A stretch of 64,000 nucleotides of DNA from Cyanoderma ruficeps (taxonomy: Eukaryota > Chordata > Aves > Passeriformes > Timaliidae), in the NCBI GenBank assembly GCA_008694505.1, contig VZDJ01007753.1:22914786-22978785 (forward strand). The letters run 5' to 3'. The position numbers and the translations under genes are program-made. Under the pieces are notes generated by a model, which searched no databases, was not told the origin of the DNA, and saw nothing but the letters and a program-made list of their open reading frames with translations. Shown here piece by piece: positions 1-13,751 of this stretch (within the stretch, counting starts at the first letter, position 1; each line of letters opens with the position of its first letter).

Positions 1-1502
1 TACTTATCCTTTTTTGTGAACAACCTTTTCTTTTCATCTAGCCCCCGTCAAGTCCAAAGGAATGCTTTGTGGTTTTGAAAACTGCTTAGTGTGAAAAGGG
101 AGACCCTCTGCAGTTATTTCTGTAATCAAAGGGTTCATAGTTTTCTAAGTCATATTAAGCCAATTGCAAGTCAAGAAAATATTCAACATAGTGTTTTGAA
201 GTCCAGATGAATCTCTTCAGGCACATATGATGTCAGTGGTTTGATTGTTGTAGTGATACTCTAACCTTGGTGACGTGCTCATTCTGGTACCTTCTACCCA
301 AATGAAAAATCTTTAACATGGCATCAACAATGTAGCAATTACTATGACTCTGTGTGTATTTTGAACACTCCTATAAACTTTGGACAAATAAATGACTGAT
401 ACTTTTATTTCAGGATGTGCCAAAAGATGGACATCGAAATTTAAACCTGTAAATCTCACTGGTCTCCACTTGCTGGTCCCATTGTTTTGAGGGAGTTCAT
501 CCACTGTCCTGGTTATACTGTACTTCTGCTCCAGTCAGAAGATTTATTTCCTAGTTTCTTTAAGAGGAGCTGATGCCAAAAATCAGTTTAAAATTTTGTT
601 TTAAGGAAAAAGAATAAAAAAGGAAGCAACTGTAAAAAAAATTGCCACAGCCATAATTAATTCCACTTTTATTTGAGATTTCCTATGCTACATTGAATAT
701 CTTCTTCACATTCTCTTTATTCTACAAGCTTAGCAGCCTAAGCAAGGTAATCAGTTCTGTCCTTGGCAGAGATGAGTGTTTCTGACCTAAGAAGCGCAGG
801 AATAATTACTGTTAAAAGAGAACAACAGCATTTTTTTTATCACTTTCTTTTAAAAAATATTTTTTAAGGTATTTCCAGTGCTATTGTTTCATATTACAAA
901 TGCCAGCAGATGACCAGTATCATAAAAGCATAGGTTTAAAAATGTTGTATTAGACCAAATTGGACCTTCAACTGTTATACTGACTGTCTTAGGTTTAGCT
1001 TTGTAATAACCAGCAATAAATACCACAGTCAAAAATTGTCACTGAGAGAAGTGCTTTAGCTTCAATGCCTGAGTAGTGGTTAAGGCACAAACAGTGGAAG
1101 ACAAGTTGCAATCATAAACCATGAGGGCTGTACAACTGAGTCTGACACTAATGTAAAAAGAAGTCTTCCACAGAGAACAAGAGAATTTCTCCACAGATTG
1201 CACAGCAGAATGAGCCTATTGACAAACAAACTCATAGTATTTTGCAGTGCCTCTGTGGAAGCACTACGGTAATCCATATGCCCATATGCCACCTCATGAT
1301 GGGACATGCTTGAAGCTTTAAAAGAAAAGGATCAAAATTTTGAAAAATTGAAATACATATCTGTATTTTCCCATTAGAACAACTATGTTGTCACTATTCT
1401 CAACTGTACAAGATTTTATAGAACAGTAAACATGAATATAGCCCCGCTATATATAAACCAACCCTTTAATTGGCTACTTTGAAAAAGAGTTTCTAAATAA
1501 TT

Positions 1503-1522
1503 ATGCCATGATATCATGGCAT
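1503..1522. repeat. 20-bp perfect palindrome
   Basis: ATGCCATGAT is followed immediately by its exact reverse complement with no loop. Pairing ends at 1502/1523. It could be a dimeric binding site or chance; nothing around it decides. Confidence 0.85.
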
Positions 1523-4500
1523 GTCTGACATACACAGATGCAAAAGTTGTCTTGACTGGAAACTTAGACTCTTTTATTGGCTTCCACCACAAATTCAGTA
1601 ATTATCGACTTTCTGCCAAGTCGTCTTTGGAATGCTTCTGCATAAATACTACTTTCCTAGATGTTATCATTAGTTACCTGACTGTTGCCTAAAAACTTCC
1701 ATATATATAGAAAAACAATGAGTCCACCTATTTCCATAAAATAAAAATCAGTGCCAAACTGTTAAAAGATGCAATATATAATCAGACCCTTACATAATTT
1801 TTTTTCCTAAGGAGAACATATGACATGCCTCTCTCAGTCATCTAAAATGAGTTTTTAATCAATAGAACCTCTCCTCTGAAAAAATCCACACAAATATTGT
1901 AATAGGAAGTTAAAAAATTGTTGTCACAATCTGTCTGTTTAATTTTTAGAACATCATTACGCATTTATAGTCTATAACAGAAAAAAGATCCTACTTCGGA
2001 AAAAAAAAATCTTTCTAGAAAAATCTTTTCAGAACCATCCACCCTGGTGTTCAAATAGCCCTCTAGCCTTGCTGAACTTGTCAGTAGAAGCAAATGGTGT
2101 GCAACACCAAATACTCCTAATGAGTGAAAAGTGTGCCTGAGTGCGAAATGAAAAACTTGCCAAGACATCTCTAAAGTGAATAATCCCTAGAACAGACCTA
2201 TTAAATGTCTTTGTATTCTATACCAACACTTACAGGATTGTAATATATTGCAAATGTGTTCATGGTAACTTTGCGAGTGAAACTGAGCCACCAGTATGCT
2301 CCAGATTGAATGATACAGGAAGTCTTTAGGGAGCAAAAAATTATCCATGTAAACATTTCTAATAAAACAATCATTCTGTAATCTCTCAGTATTGGTTCTT
2401 AAGGAAAACTCACAAAAATATTTTCAGAAGGTGAAAGTAAGGACTCAAATCAGTAATTCTACTCTAATTTTGGAAAAGTAATTCCACTGTAAACATGCTG
2501 TTGTTGACACTATTAATCTCTCTTAGCTTCTATATGTTTAAAAGGCTATAACCTACCTGTTTTGATGTCCCTTCTAAGTAGTATTTCTCTTTTCCCCCTT
2601 TGCTTCCTCTCCTAAGATGTCCTCTTCTCTAGTTTTCACTGTTCTTATAAAGATAGTACAGCCTTGATACCTTGGTAGATCTACTCACCTTGTATTTAAC
2701 TTCAAAAGCTGTTGCATTTTTTCAGATCAGTCACCCACATTATTTCTTATCAACATGACCATTACTCATTTTTTCATGTTCTGCTTCACTATGTTTTACC
2801 GGAATGGTCCTAGTTGGAGTTCAGACATCTTTTTTTACATTATGTTTTCACTATTGGCAAATTTATTTGTGTCCACTACATTATCTTGGCATTTTGGCAC
2901 CACAAATATTTCCATCCCCCATCCCAGTTTGTTTTCATTTGTGAATTTGATGCATGAGAGCCTGAGGGTTGCGCTTAGTAACTGAAACATTGTCTCTTTC
3001 TCTAGAGGTTCAGTTATGTGATTATTGTGACAGGTTTGAAGTGCTCATGTTCCTTCCCTTAGAATTTTCACTAGGTTAACTGTTTGTGAGCCATGCCCTA
3101 GATAATTCATCCCTAGACATTTGTTAACATATACAGAAACAATTATGTGGTTCTTTGGGTCGCTGGTATTCCTGGTATCTTAGGTTTGCTCAAATTCCAC
3201 TTGTAAGGATGCCTTGTGTTGCTGTGTACTACTGCGACACTCACATGGACCAACCCTTCTTTCTTCCTCACTTGTTTCCTACAGTGTCCATATCCTTGTT
3301 TGTTCATAATAGATACTTTTTACTGTAATCCAGTTTTACAGTTATATGAGGAGATATTCAAAACTTACTAGATGTTTCAAGACATCCATTTAGTAGTTTC
3401 TGTACCTTTTCATCCCTGGAGAAATTCTGTTTTACTGAGACACCAACATCTCCAGATAAGCATAGCTTTGTTTTTATTGTAGTACTGAAAGTATGTTCAA
3501 GGTGAAGTGATTGTGATAAATTGGTGCCCTCCATATCATTACACAGTGAAATACTGTTGAACCTCAAAAATGTGTGAAACTCTCTTTTTTCCCACGAGAT
3601 TTTGATCCGTGTTCTGTCATCTATTTTAAGTGTGAAACCTCATTGTTTTTAGCTGTTGTTTTTGCTGCTGAAACCACAGACAGTTGAGTTGGGGAATTGA
3701 AGCACTGTGCTCTTCAGACTGTTCCCCTTCTTGAGCTTCTTCAGTGCAAATAAACTACATGGGATCTATCTCCCTCAGGCAGTGTGAGCAAACAGAGTGG
3801 TTGTCTTGAAAGTGGAGTGTTTTTTTCTGTGGATCTTGAAGAGATCATCTACCCTTTAAGGTAGATTATTAGTTGCTGCTTTCCGATTTCCCCGCCCTTT
3901 CCTTTTGAATCCAAGGGATCACAAATAATTGTCATCCTTCTGTTGACTAAGCTTCCTTTTACCACCATAAGGACTTGAAAACATCATTCCTTTAAGCTAG
4001 CATTATCATATGCTCTCTGTTGTTGGAGAGGCCCAGCTTTCAGCTCAACTCTAAGTAACATTTCAGGGATTGAACACATTTTATCCCTGAGTTCAACTGT
4101 ACTGTTTCTCACCACAAAATCTTTCAACCGAACAAAAAAAGCCAACCTTGAAATCCTGTGAGAGAATCCTGTTTCAGAGCACTCTCTTAGTAGCTCTTTG
4201 TAATGAGGCAGGACAACGTTTTCAAAACAAGGAAAAATCTCAGTCAACCTGACTGTTGCATTTTAGGGCAGTTGAAAATGGAAAAGCCAAACTTACATGT
4301 ATGGCTCTGCTCAGATTCTCACTTGTTTTAGGCTTAAAGGGCCAGGATTTAGTACCTCTGCACCACAAAACAATTTTTGACATCCTTATCTTCTTTGTTT
4401 GTTTCCAAGGCCAACCAAAGTATTTTCAAAGGTTTATATGTTTTTCTTCCATGGTTATTACTTGTTTGAAGTTATTTTCTGGTTATTTGTCTTCTGCTGT

Positions 4501-4654
4501 CCCTCCAAATTGTATTTGTATTCTAAATTTGTGGTGGCTTATTCATACAGATATTGGCATGTTAATTTATGAAAGCATATCATATATATTGTTATGCATT
4601 GCTTCTTGAAACACTTCTTTTTTTCAGTAAGCACACTGAGCTAATGTTGAGGGG

Positions 4655-4720
4655 GTTTGTATTTGTAGTATTTGTATTTGTAGTTTTGTAGGTTTGTATT
4701 TGTAGTTTTGTAGGTTTGTA
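4655..4720. repeat. Tandem repeat, 22-bp unit (TTTGTATTTGTAG...)
   Basis: About three copies of a unit of the form GTTTGTATTTGTAGTTTTGTA. The first copy is degenerate and shorter, the two later ones (about 4670-4690 and 4691-4712) are near-identical, and a partial copy follows. It is a minisatellite-like local duplication in a T-rich stretch with no coding signal. Confidence 0.8.
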
Positions 4721-5115
4721 TTAACCCAGATAGGGTTAAAAATAAGAGCGTTAGCTCCGAAGTTCTGAACAAGTTTGTGTTGTATAATTAGATACACATT
4801 TTTAGAGAAAGTTCCATATTCACTATCTTCTAGGTAAGATTGTATTTTTAGTATACAGTGTTAGTAACCTTGTTTCTTCTCTTTGCAGTTCAAGCCTTAT
4901 ATCAGTGTTGAATTTATTTCTCCCTAAATATCCTAAAAACTGTTTGTGAATTATTTTGTAGTCGTAGGGGATGAGAAGTATGACTTGTTTGTATTAGGCA
5001 TCAAATTTATTTTATTTTAATTTTTTTTTTAATCTTCCTTTTGCTGTGATTTTTTTCACTTATATTTGGTAAGATAAGTTAGGGGGGTTTTTTTATACTG
5101 CTGTGCTGTATTTGC

Positions 5116-5131
5116 TTCCTTCCTTCCTTCC
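5116..5131. repeat. (TTCC)4 microsatellite
   Basis: Four perfect TTCC units in a T-rich part of the intron. Confidence 0.85.
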
Positions 5132-8100
5132 TAGATATTGAAAATAGTTCCAGTTTAGAAACACCTTGATTATTAAATATTACAGTTTCTAATATGTACA
5201 TATTGTAGTTTTATTTATGTTCGGTTCTTAAAATTGCTTTAAGAGTGTTCCTATATATTTTTGTTGAAGCCTATTTCATTTCTGTGAAAAGATTTGTTAT
5301 AATTCTTTAAAAGGACATCTTACATAGTGCATCTATAAATTCTGTAAAATTTCAGAATTTCATGATATTAAATATTTGTGTCTGTCATTCCTATGCTTAT
5401 GATAATTATTTCCAAGCCATCCAGTAGCATATCATTAAAACTTGAGATACTAAATGAAAAATATGCTTTAATTGTGCAGAAAATATTTTATAAATATTGG
5501 AAAAAGAGAGTAATAATCTTGAAGCAATTGTTTAAAAATAATTTTGATAGTAGATCATGATAGTTACATGAAAGAAAAAGAAGTACAAAAAGGTACAGAA
5601 CAGTTAGAATATTATTTAAATGTCAGTCCTGATCTCTTGATTCTACTTTATGAAATACTGCAATATACTGTAATGATTTTTTTTAAGTCTTGCTCTGATA
5701 ATACTTTCCATCTTTTTTTTTTAAATATCAAATCTATTACTAAAGAAGTGTAGGATAATTACTGGCATATCTGTAGAGACATCACAATTTTTAAGGTAGA
5801 ATTTTTATGCCAATCTGAATTCAAATCTTAAAGTTGAACTGGGTTACCCACATGCATAACTTTTAATTAATTGTTTATTCCTAGTATATATGCCAAGAGT
5901 TTATATATAACTTTCATTTGTTACCACAATCCAAAATAATCAATTTATCAGACAGATCACTGCTGTCTCCATTATATTTCTGCTTCGTGTTCCTCATAAT
6001 GCACCGTGAACCCGTAATTGTAGTACAGTGCAGTCCCATCATTTACACATTATTCCGTCAAAGAAATACCACTAATACTGATCTTGTAAACACCAACAAT
6101 TGCTGCTTATGTTGGATACACTGAGGTTGGTAAATACCTCAAAAATAAATACCTCAAATCCAGGGCTAAATGCTTGCACTAGAGCATACTCATACTGTAG
6201 TCAGTGGGATTTTTCTCTTAACTTTGGGTGGAAGAGGAGCTGGTGAAGGTGCAAAAGCAAAGGAGATATTGAAATTAAAAAGAGCAAAGAATGAAATTCC
6301 GAGAGAGAAGGTTGAAAAGAAAAAAAAATTGTAAAATACATCAAGTAAGTAGATACTGAAAAGGTTAAAACTATGGGATCAAAAGGGAATGTTTGCAAAG
6401 GTCGGTTAAGAGGAGGTTAGCTGTAGAATCATAAACAGAAAAAGAAATGGAAAAAAAAAGGAGAACTAAAATGAGTCAGACAGAAAGTAGGCAAAGTGTA
6501 GAGAAATGAAGAGAAAGAAGGAAATTCATCCTGCTGGAGATAGTTTCTCCTGTCACTCACTGATAAGTATTGCCTCTAGAAAGGTCAGTTCAGGCATAGC
6601 CAAATGACAGAAGTGATAGGGGAGAACCACATCATCTGATGTAAGGTGAATAAAATAGGGCTCAAGAAGTCATTTTTATCATTGATAGGACAGTGTTTAC
6701 TTTGACAAATCAATTAATTCCCCCTTGAAATATTAGGAGAATTCTGATGAGTATGACTAACCTTTTTTTTTTTAATCCTGCCATTTTTGAAGTCAAATTT
6801 CTCACACCTAAATGCATGGTATGGCATATTCTTATGTGGACAGAATGTTGAAGACTTAGAAAGAAACTGATCTTGAAAAAGGTACTGAATACCAGGATCA
6901 TACTTTAAGAAATTCAGTAATGTAGTTAAGAAAATGGTTTGTGAAGTCTTAATTCATTTGAAAAATCTAGTTTGAGAAATAGATCAGGTCTTCTGTAAAG
7001 AAAGCACAATATTGTCTTGTTTCAGTGATGTCCCCAACTTTTATATTGTGACTACAATACAACTGATGTTTCAGGTTCTTTCTTCTGAATTTATGCTTCC
7101 TTTCATCCTGTAATTGAGTGTTAGGAATTTAGAGTCTGTAAGTTTTTTAAAAAATTAGTAGTGCTGACTATTAATTTCAATCAAGTAACAACAGGAAAAA
7201 CAACCAAGTGCCAAGTTATGTATAAAGCTTCAGAATTTCATTTTCATGGTCGTTAAAGTTGCACTATATATTTAATCCAGTAGATGATGTTATAAGGAAG
7301 ATGAATATTTTTCTCATGGTGCAGCATATTCCTTTCATAATTGACAGAATAGTTAGTGAATCCTTCAGACCAGTTCGGTTTGCTCTTTTTGTATTTGTTA
7401 TTAGTCACATGAGGTAATGTTGCATTTATAGTTAATTTCCTTTTACTTGAACAAAACTGTTTTACAGGATAATTTCAGATTATATTAACAAATAGAAAGG
7501 GCATGACAGAAAGAAAAGAAAGCAGCATGATAAACGTTGTGACCTTCTAGTGAGAAACAGTATGGCATGCATAAAGGACTGCTGCATTAAATGGACAAGG
7601 GGGGAGAAGGAAGTGGGTAATTATTTGTAGCAGTGCTTTTACCGTTGTTGGAATGAGACAGACTAACAGTGGCAGCAGTCATTTTGCTGAATCAAAGTCC
7701 ATGTTAGTCGCATTATACACTGCCACAAAAGGTTGTTAAGGCTGGTATTAGCATGTACCACTGAGGACATTGGAAGGACTCGATCTGTCACACTAAATCG
7801 CCTTCTTGCCCTCAACCATTGAAGTCTCCAGCTCCTCTGACATGTTCTTTCATTAATGGCCTGGCCTTGACAACTGATCCTAATTGCCTCTGAACCGCAC
7901 TTCATGTATTATTGGTGTCTGCCTGCCCTGGTTCTTGTCAACAAGCCACAGCATGCACAGGGTGTGCCCGGTGCCTTTTGCTGAAATGATGCTCACATAG
8001 TCGTTTACCTCTGAGGGTTTGGGTCTCACTGGGAATGAAGTATAAAGCTAAAGATCTTCCTGTCTCTTCTTAGTAATACTTTAATGTGGATCTGTGCTAT

Positions 8101-9833
8101 GTACTTACTAGGCATGTATGAAGACTCAGTATAGCATCAGGCCAATTATGCAAGATACTATTAAAGCAGAGACTGTAAATGCAAAACAAAACTTGCCTGC
8201 ATTTTGGTTACTGAGTTTTTGCTTATTCTGTCTGAAAAGCTTATTGAACTAGAATGTATGGCTTACACTACGTTTTTCATGGATAAAAAATCTGGGTTTA
8301 TTTGAAGTAATAGTATAGAAGAAATATTATCTGTAATATTGACAATCTGTAATATTCAATCCTGTTGATTGAAGTGTCCTGACTATAGAAATATGTAGGA
8401 AAAGGATCCCATTAGTTGCAATGTTAAAGTAAGGAAAATTAAGGCAATAACTATTCTAAAATCCTAATGTTCTTTCCTTTTCCGTGAAACAGTATCATAA
8501 ATATATTTATTAATACTTCTGAGAGTGTTTTCAAACGTACATTTTATTTCATAAAGCAGTACCTTGATTTTCCTGATTCTAAACTCTTAATTTTCAGTCA
8601 TGCAGATTGTCAAAAATGTATAGATTTTTAATTCTAATTCTGTGGTATGCATCGTGTTTTTACTGTGAAGTTTTATTTTTAAATCTGCAGTCCCATATCT
8701 GCCTGCCCAAAACATTTATATGTTTTAAGCATGGCTAGAATTTAAGACTTTTATAATTTTTATAAGAATTTCTATGATTACCTCAGTCATCAAGAATACT
8801 GAATAATTTGAACGGGGAGCCTTTTAAGCATGCAAGTTCTACCAGTGATAATAAAAAATAAATCACAGAAGCTCTTTGGTGCTAGGTATCATTTAGTCTA
8901 ATCTGGACAGTGACATTTGGGCCACTAACAGCATAATCATAGTTATTGCTACAAATTGCTCCATGTTTGAGTTTTAATGTTATAAGTAAATTATGCCACA
9001 GGATAAAATATGTGCTTCTTTGGGAATTAAACATGTTTATTTCAGCAATGTGGATGTGGAATACTTGGAGAAGGCAAATTTCTTTCATGTGGTAATACTG
9101 CCACCTTCTGAGCCAGTGAAGAATCGTTCAGAGATGCAGCAGTTTTCTGTCTTTGGGACTTTCTGAAGAATGTGCTGCAGGTTGGTGGTTTGCTTGGAGT
9201 CAGCAGTGTAAGGTCCCCCAAAGACAAAAGTGCTCCAGACCAAAGATTGCCTGAAACCTATAGCTGAAATTGTTTCAAAATCCACTCTGGGAGGCAGTTT
9301 AACTTTTCTTGGAGATTGCACTCGTACTGTGAAAGTCTGGCAGACTGGAAGAAATAGGAAGCGTCTATGGTGAAACTTCTGATAAAAATGCTTTTCTAAA
9401 CATGTACTGCTATTGAAGTACAAAACCAAAAATAATTCTTATTCCCTGTATTTTGTCAAAAGACTGATCTTGAGTTAATTCTGATGCAAGAATGGCATAG
9501 GAAGTTCAGTGGTTTTAGGACAGAGGTGGCCACAGCTGGGATTAGAAGATGAAGGGGATTGTGGATGTTCTTTCACCATCATTCATTCAGACAACGTGCC
9601 CTTCAGCAGAACAGCAAGCCCTTCTGATTTTCTCGAATTAGGAAGATTAGCATGAAGCGCATAATGCGGGATGATGGAATTTGTCATAATTTGCATTGTC
9701 CTGGAAAGATTCAGTTTGATAGAGCGATGCATCTCAGAGCATGTCATGTCCCACGGGCAGGTCATGGAGGAAACTCGGCAGAAATAATTTCACGATATGT
9801 GCATCAGTTGTAAATGCCTCATAACCAATTTGT

Positions 9834-9870
9834 CAAAAAAGAAAAAAAAAAGGGGAAAAAAAAGAGGGGA
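9834..9870. repeat. A-rich / A4G4 low-complexity tract
   Basis: Runs of A interrupted by G and GGGG, continuing into a purine-rich stretch to about 9895. It could be the degenerate tail of an old retroposed sequence on the + strand, but no parent gene was recognised upstream, so it is annotated only as low complexity. Confidence 0.7.
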
Positions 9871-12800
9871 GGTCAGGAGAGTTGAAGGAGGTGGGCATTT
9901 GCCCAAACACATGTGGAAGTTATGTACGGGAAAGGTAAATTAGACTTGCGTCATTCTGGAATAAGACAGGATTACATGCAAGTAATGAACACATTGACTA
10001 GGTACTTGCCAAGTTACTGGTGCAATTTTTTTTCTGTAGTATATAAGAAAGGTGGATCTTTCACCAATTGCATTGTGAATTTTATTTATGAAAATTCCTT
10101 ACAGAAATTATCAGACACAAGAGCTTCAGGATCAGTTTTCTGAGCGATTGCTTCTGACCTTGATAATGTTCCCAAACTGCAGATAGAAAAGGATAATCAG
10201 CATGTAGTTGACAAAAAGGACATGACAGTGTTACTTACATGCTGCGGCATTTCTGGAAATAGGCATGTAGAATTCAGACAGGCAAGGGGAACACACTTAT
10301 TTACAGTAGCATAGCAAGAAGAAAAGGTCCAATGTCATGAATTGACCATGGTTTATTTATGGACCATCTGACAATGAAGCAACAGTCTTTGATATTTAGA
10401 AATCTGTTTTGCCCAAGAACATTATAACTAGTGTTCATAGGCTATGTTATTTATCATTTCAATATCTGGTTCTACTTGAGGAAGACGTTTTGCAATGTCT
10501 CCTGTATTTGTCTTCCTTTATACATTTCAAACAACAGATTAATGCCGGTGGTTCAGTAACACTGATCATTTGTGACAGTTGAGCATTTGTGAGTTGAGGG
10601 TCTAATAATAAAAACAAAATAAACCAGGGAAAAATAAAAAGGAAATTGTCACTTCTAAGGACCTACTTTACTGTCTGTGGGATCCAAATAATTCTTCTTA
10701 CCTGAGGTTGATTGTCAGGCTGCTGTCTTTAAGATGGTTATTGTTGTAGAATCCTAATTTTTGAAAACTGAATGACCTTAGGGTACAGCTCAATATAAAT
10801 AAATCTTCCAACACCCAGTACCTGGAATCAAGATGCATATGAAACTAGTAACACTGCACAGTTAGAATTTGATCAAGTGTGTTGATGTGGGTTTTTGGAG
10901 GAAAGTATTTATAGGGTTCTGCATTAAAAAAAAAAAAGTGTCAAATCACTCAAAATATTTTTTGTCTGCAAAATATTAGCTCTCTGTATAGGTTCTGTGA
11001 GGTTTTGATATCTTCTTTTTTTGCAGTTTACAGCTTTAAGTTTGCAGACAAATTGCTTAATCAGGGGTCATAATTGATGTGTGGTACCGGTAAAGAAAAA
11101 ATACAATTTCTGTAACAAGTAAAGGCTCCTATATCTTGTCTATCGCTTGAAAAGAAATTGGACTGTATCTTCTATTGCATCAAAACTTCTGATTCTGTAT
11201 TATTTAGTATTGCACTGTATATGTGAAGAAAAAGAATGTTTAGAAGCCTGAGTGTGGTTTTATGACTTTGCTGGGTGATACATGCTGATTATATTTTGAA
11301 ACGACAGAATAAATTGTCTTTTCATTTCTGTATTTAAAGGTTGGTTGGTATTTTATTCTTAATATACAGTCTGGTAAGTTCCGAGCGAGAAACAACAGGT
11401 GTTCAGTTTTTCTGTACCTTTTTTACTGATGTTTTTTCAGAAAATATTTTGCTCTGTCGGCTGGTCACTTCACTAATATAGCTTGACTTAAGAGTTTTGT
11501 GGCCTGATGGTGATGAGTGAGCAATTTTGATTTAGTAAGTAATCTTTTAAAAAATCAGAGCAAAACATCACTATTGATAGTGTTTTCCTGTGTGACTTAA
11601 TTATAGAATATAGCAATACAACACCTGGTGGTATGAGAGCAGAGCTCAAAACACACAGAACTGATCAAAAAATACAATAGCTTTGAAACTTTCTGTTTAC
11701 AACTGCTAATTAATACTTGTATTAACTTAATCTTGGTAAAGAACTTCCAATCAATATTTTTTTTCATGTGGCCTCTGTGACGTTTATTGATATCTGGTGA
11801 TGGATTTAAAACATGCCCATAGGATTCCCCTTTCTGATAACATGTGCTATGTAAAATGCTTAAATTATGATAGACTCTTCACATGACATTTTGTGAGTAC
11901 GCCCAGTGAAAAATGAAGCTGTGGAAGTATACAGGAAATAGGTGATGTTACTTGTTATGTAGATTTTTCTTCATATTTGCCACATCTGATTGTGAGGGTT
12001 CATTTACCATATTTTATAGTGTCCATGTGGTGTCATCATTCCGTACCTCATTCTGTTGGGTAAAATTCACACATTTCTCTTTTTATATTACCTTTGGAGA
12101 AAGACAGTCTGTAATATGAGATATTTGGTGTCGTTTTCTTTTAGATGAGAAAAATTCTAAAATAAATAAAAGGCTGATTAAGGATAAAGGTTATACTGTT
12201 CAAAAGGAAGAATAGGAGCCCATTAGAAGAAAAGTGCAAAGGTGTTTTTTTTCTAAATTTTTGAGGAATTCAGAGAGAAAAACAAACTGCTTCCACATCT
12301 GGAAGTCTTCAGAGAAATGAATGAAAAGAAGACTTTGCTCATGCACAGAAACTGTTATTCTTTGAAAATTACTTTGCTCCAAAGGGATTTTGTTTACTGA
12401 TTGTTGTGACTTCCTGCGTAGTTTATTGGCTTGCATGAAAAAGGAAACAGTTTTGGGGTTTTTTCTAGTTGTTCATAGCACAGATTCAATCTAGAAATTG
12501 CTGGTTGATCTGTTCTTTCTATTCTTAGAATCCTTAACTTAAAAGATTCTTCAGATTCAATTCTTCTGTAATACAATGTATGTATCCCTGTCTCCTTCCT
12601 TAGAGCTTCCAGTGTAGTTTTTTAGCTTCTGAACATCTGACAATCCCTGTCTGAAGGCAGACATTGGAATAGTCTGTGGTTTTGGCATCCATAGTATGTT
12701 GTGCCAGTCACCCAACTAAGGAGAAGGCAGAGAGAATGGAAGGCAAGAGAACAAAATTTATGCAGGGTGAGGGCAATCCTTCTTGCATTTGTCTGGAGTT

Positions 12801-13104
12801 AGGTTTTTTACTGGACTTCATGTTCCTGGCCAGTGAGACTTTGGGTTTGATCCTTTGAGAGCTCAATGTTTTAACTTTCTGTAAAAGCAGAGTAGTGCAA
12901 CAAGGCTCAGTGTAGGGGTCAATATGGATCTTTAATACCTGTTTTAGTATAAGATATTGGGATGTAAATCTTAAACTTTATGATGCCATATGATAAGTAA
13001 TTTCTTCAGGGAAAAAATTTGTATGAATAATAGCCTTGTAATTATATGACTATGAAACACCAAAAAGAACCTAAATATTTAAGTAATTTTCTTTGTTGGG
13101 AATT

Positions 13105-13130
13105 AATAACTAAATAACTAAATAACTAAA
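13105..13130. repeat. (TAAATAAC)n microsatellite, 8-bp unit
   Basis: About three perfect copies of an 8-base unit (ACTAAATA in another phase). Simple slippage repeat. Confidence 0.8.
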
Positions 13131-13751
13131 ATTGTTAATCTATTTGTGAATTCTCTACAAATTTAGAATAATATTTTATAAAATTCTATTACTGTGGCTC
13201 TTAGGCTTAGGAAGGGGAAGAGGCAGTCATTCCTCTATTTGTAGACAGGAGAAGAATACTGTTAGGTCAAATAGTACTTTACAAAGAGTTTGTCCTCTGC
13301 ATCTTCTTTTCAACTGGTCTGTAAAAATGGGAAAAGGATGAGGGGAGAAGAAGTAGGAGTGCAGAAGTGATACCATTTCTATGTGAGACACAGTGAACAT
13401 AGTACTCTGACATTACTGTAAAACTATTTAGAGAATCTGGGAGGGGAAAGACATCATCCATGGATTGGAATGCATTGAGACTGCACTCACACAGCTAAAT
13501 TGTGCAGTTCTCAGTCTGTTGGCATTTCCACTACTTCTGTGTTGCATTGTTCTGAGAAGGTAAAGGAAATGGAAAGTAAAACAGAAGATATTAGCATTGA
13601 GAGGAATAGCAAAAAGACAAGGAAAGAAGGGGAAAACTATTCTTAGTGACTAGGAATGTCTGAGGCACGTTCATTCCAGTGTGGAACGGTGTGGGATGGA
13701 GCTGTGAATTACACAGCTGTCCTGCTCATCTCCCAGTCCATACAGACATTC

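Larger units (their letters stand above)
1..13751 (+). other. Intron, 5' portion; no gene seen
   Basis: AT-rich, stop-dense sequence upstream of the first recognised exon, presumably an upstream intron of the DPH6-like gene. No exon bounded by plausible splice sites with a recognisable protein could be found on either strand. Open frames here (up to 118 codons) are within the length expected by chance in AT-rich DNA. Landmarks are a 20-base perfect palindrome (1503-1522), a 22-base tandem repeat (4655-4720), a purine-rich strand (about 6200-6540), an A/G-rich tract (9834-9870) and a patch resembling conserved non-coding DNA (7640-7940). A small upstream exon could have been missed. Confidence 0.6.

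Noticed and set aside
4256..4609. 117-codon + frame
   Set aside because: Low-complexity F/L/I/C-rich translation of T-rich DNA, with no family pattern.
9834..9870. Poly-A tail of a processed pseudogene
   Set aside because: No recognisable coding remnant on the + strand upstream.
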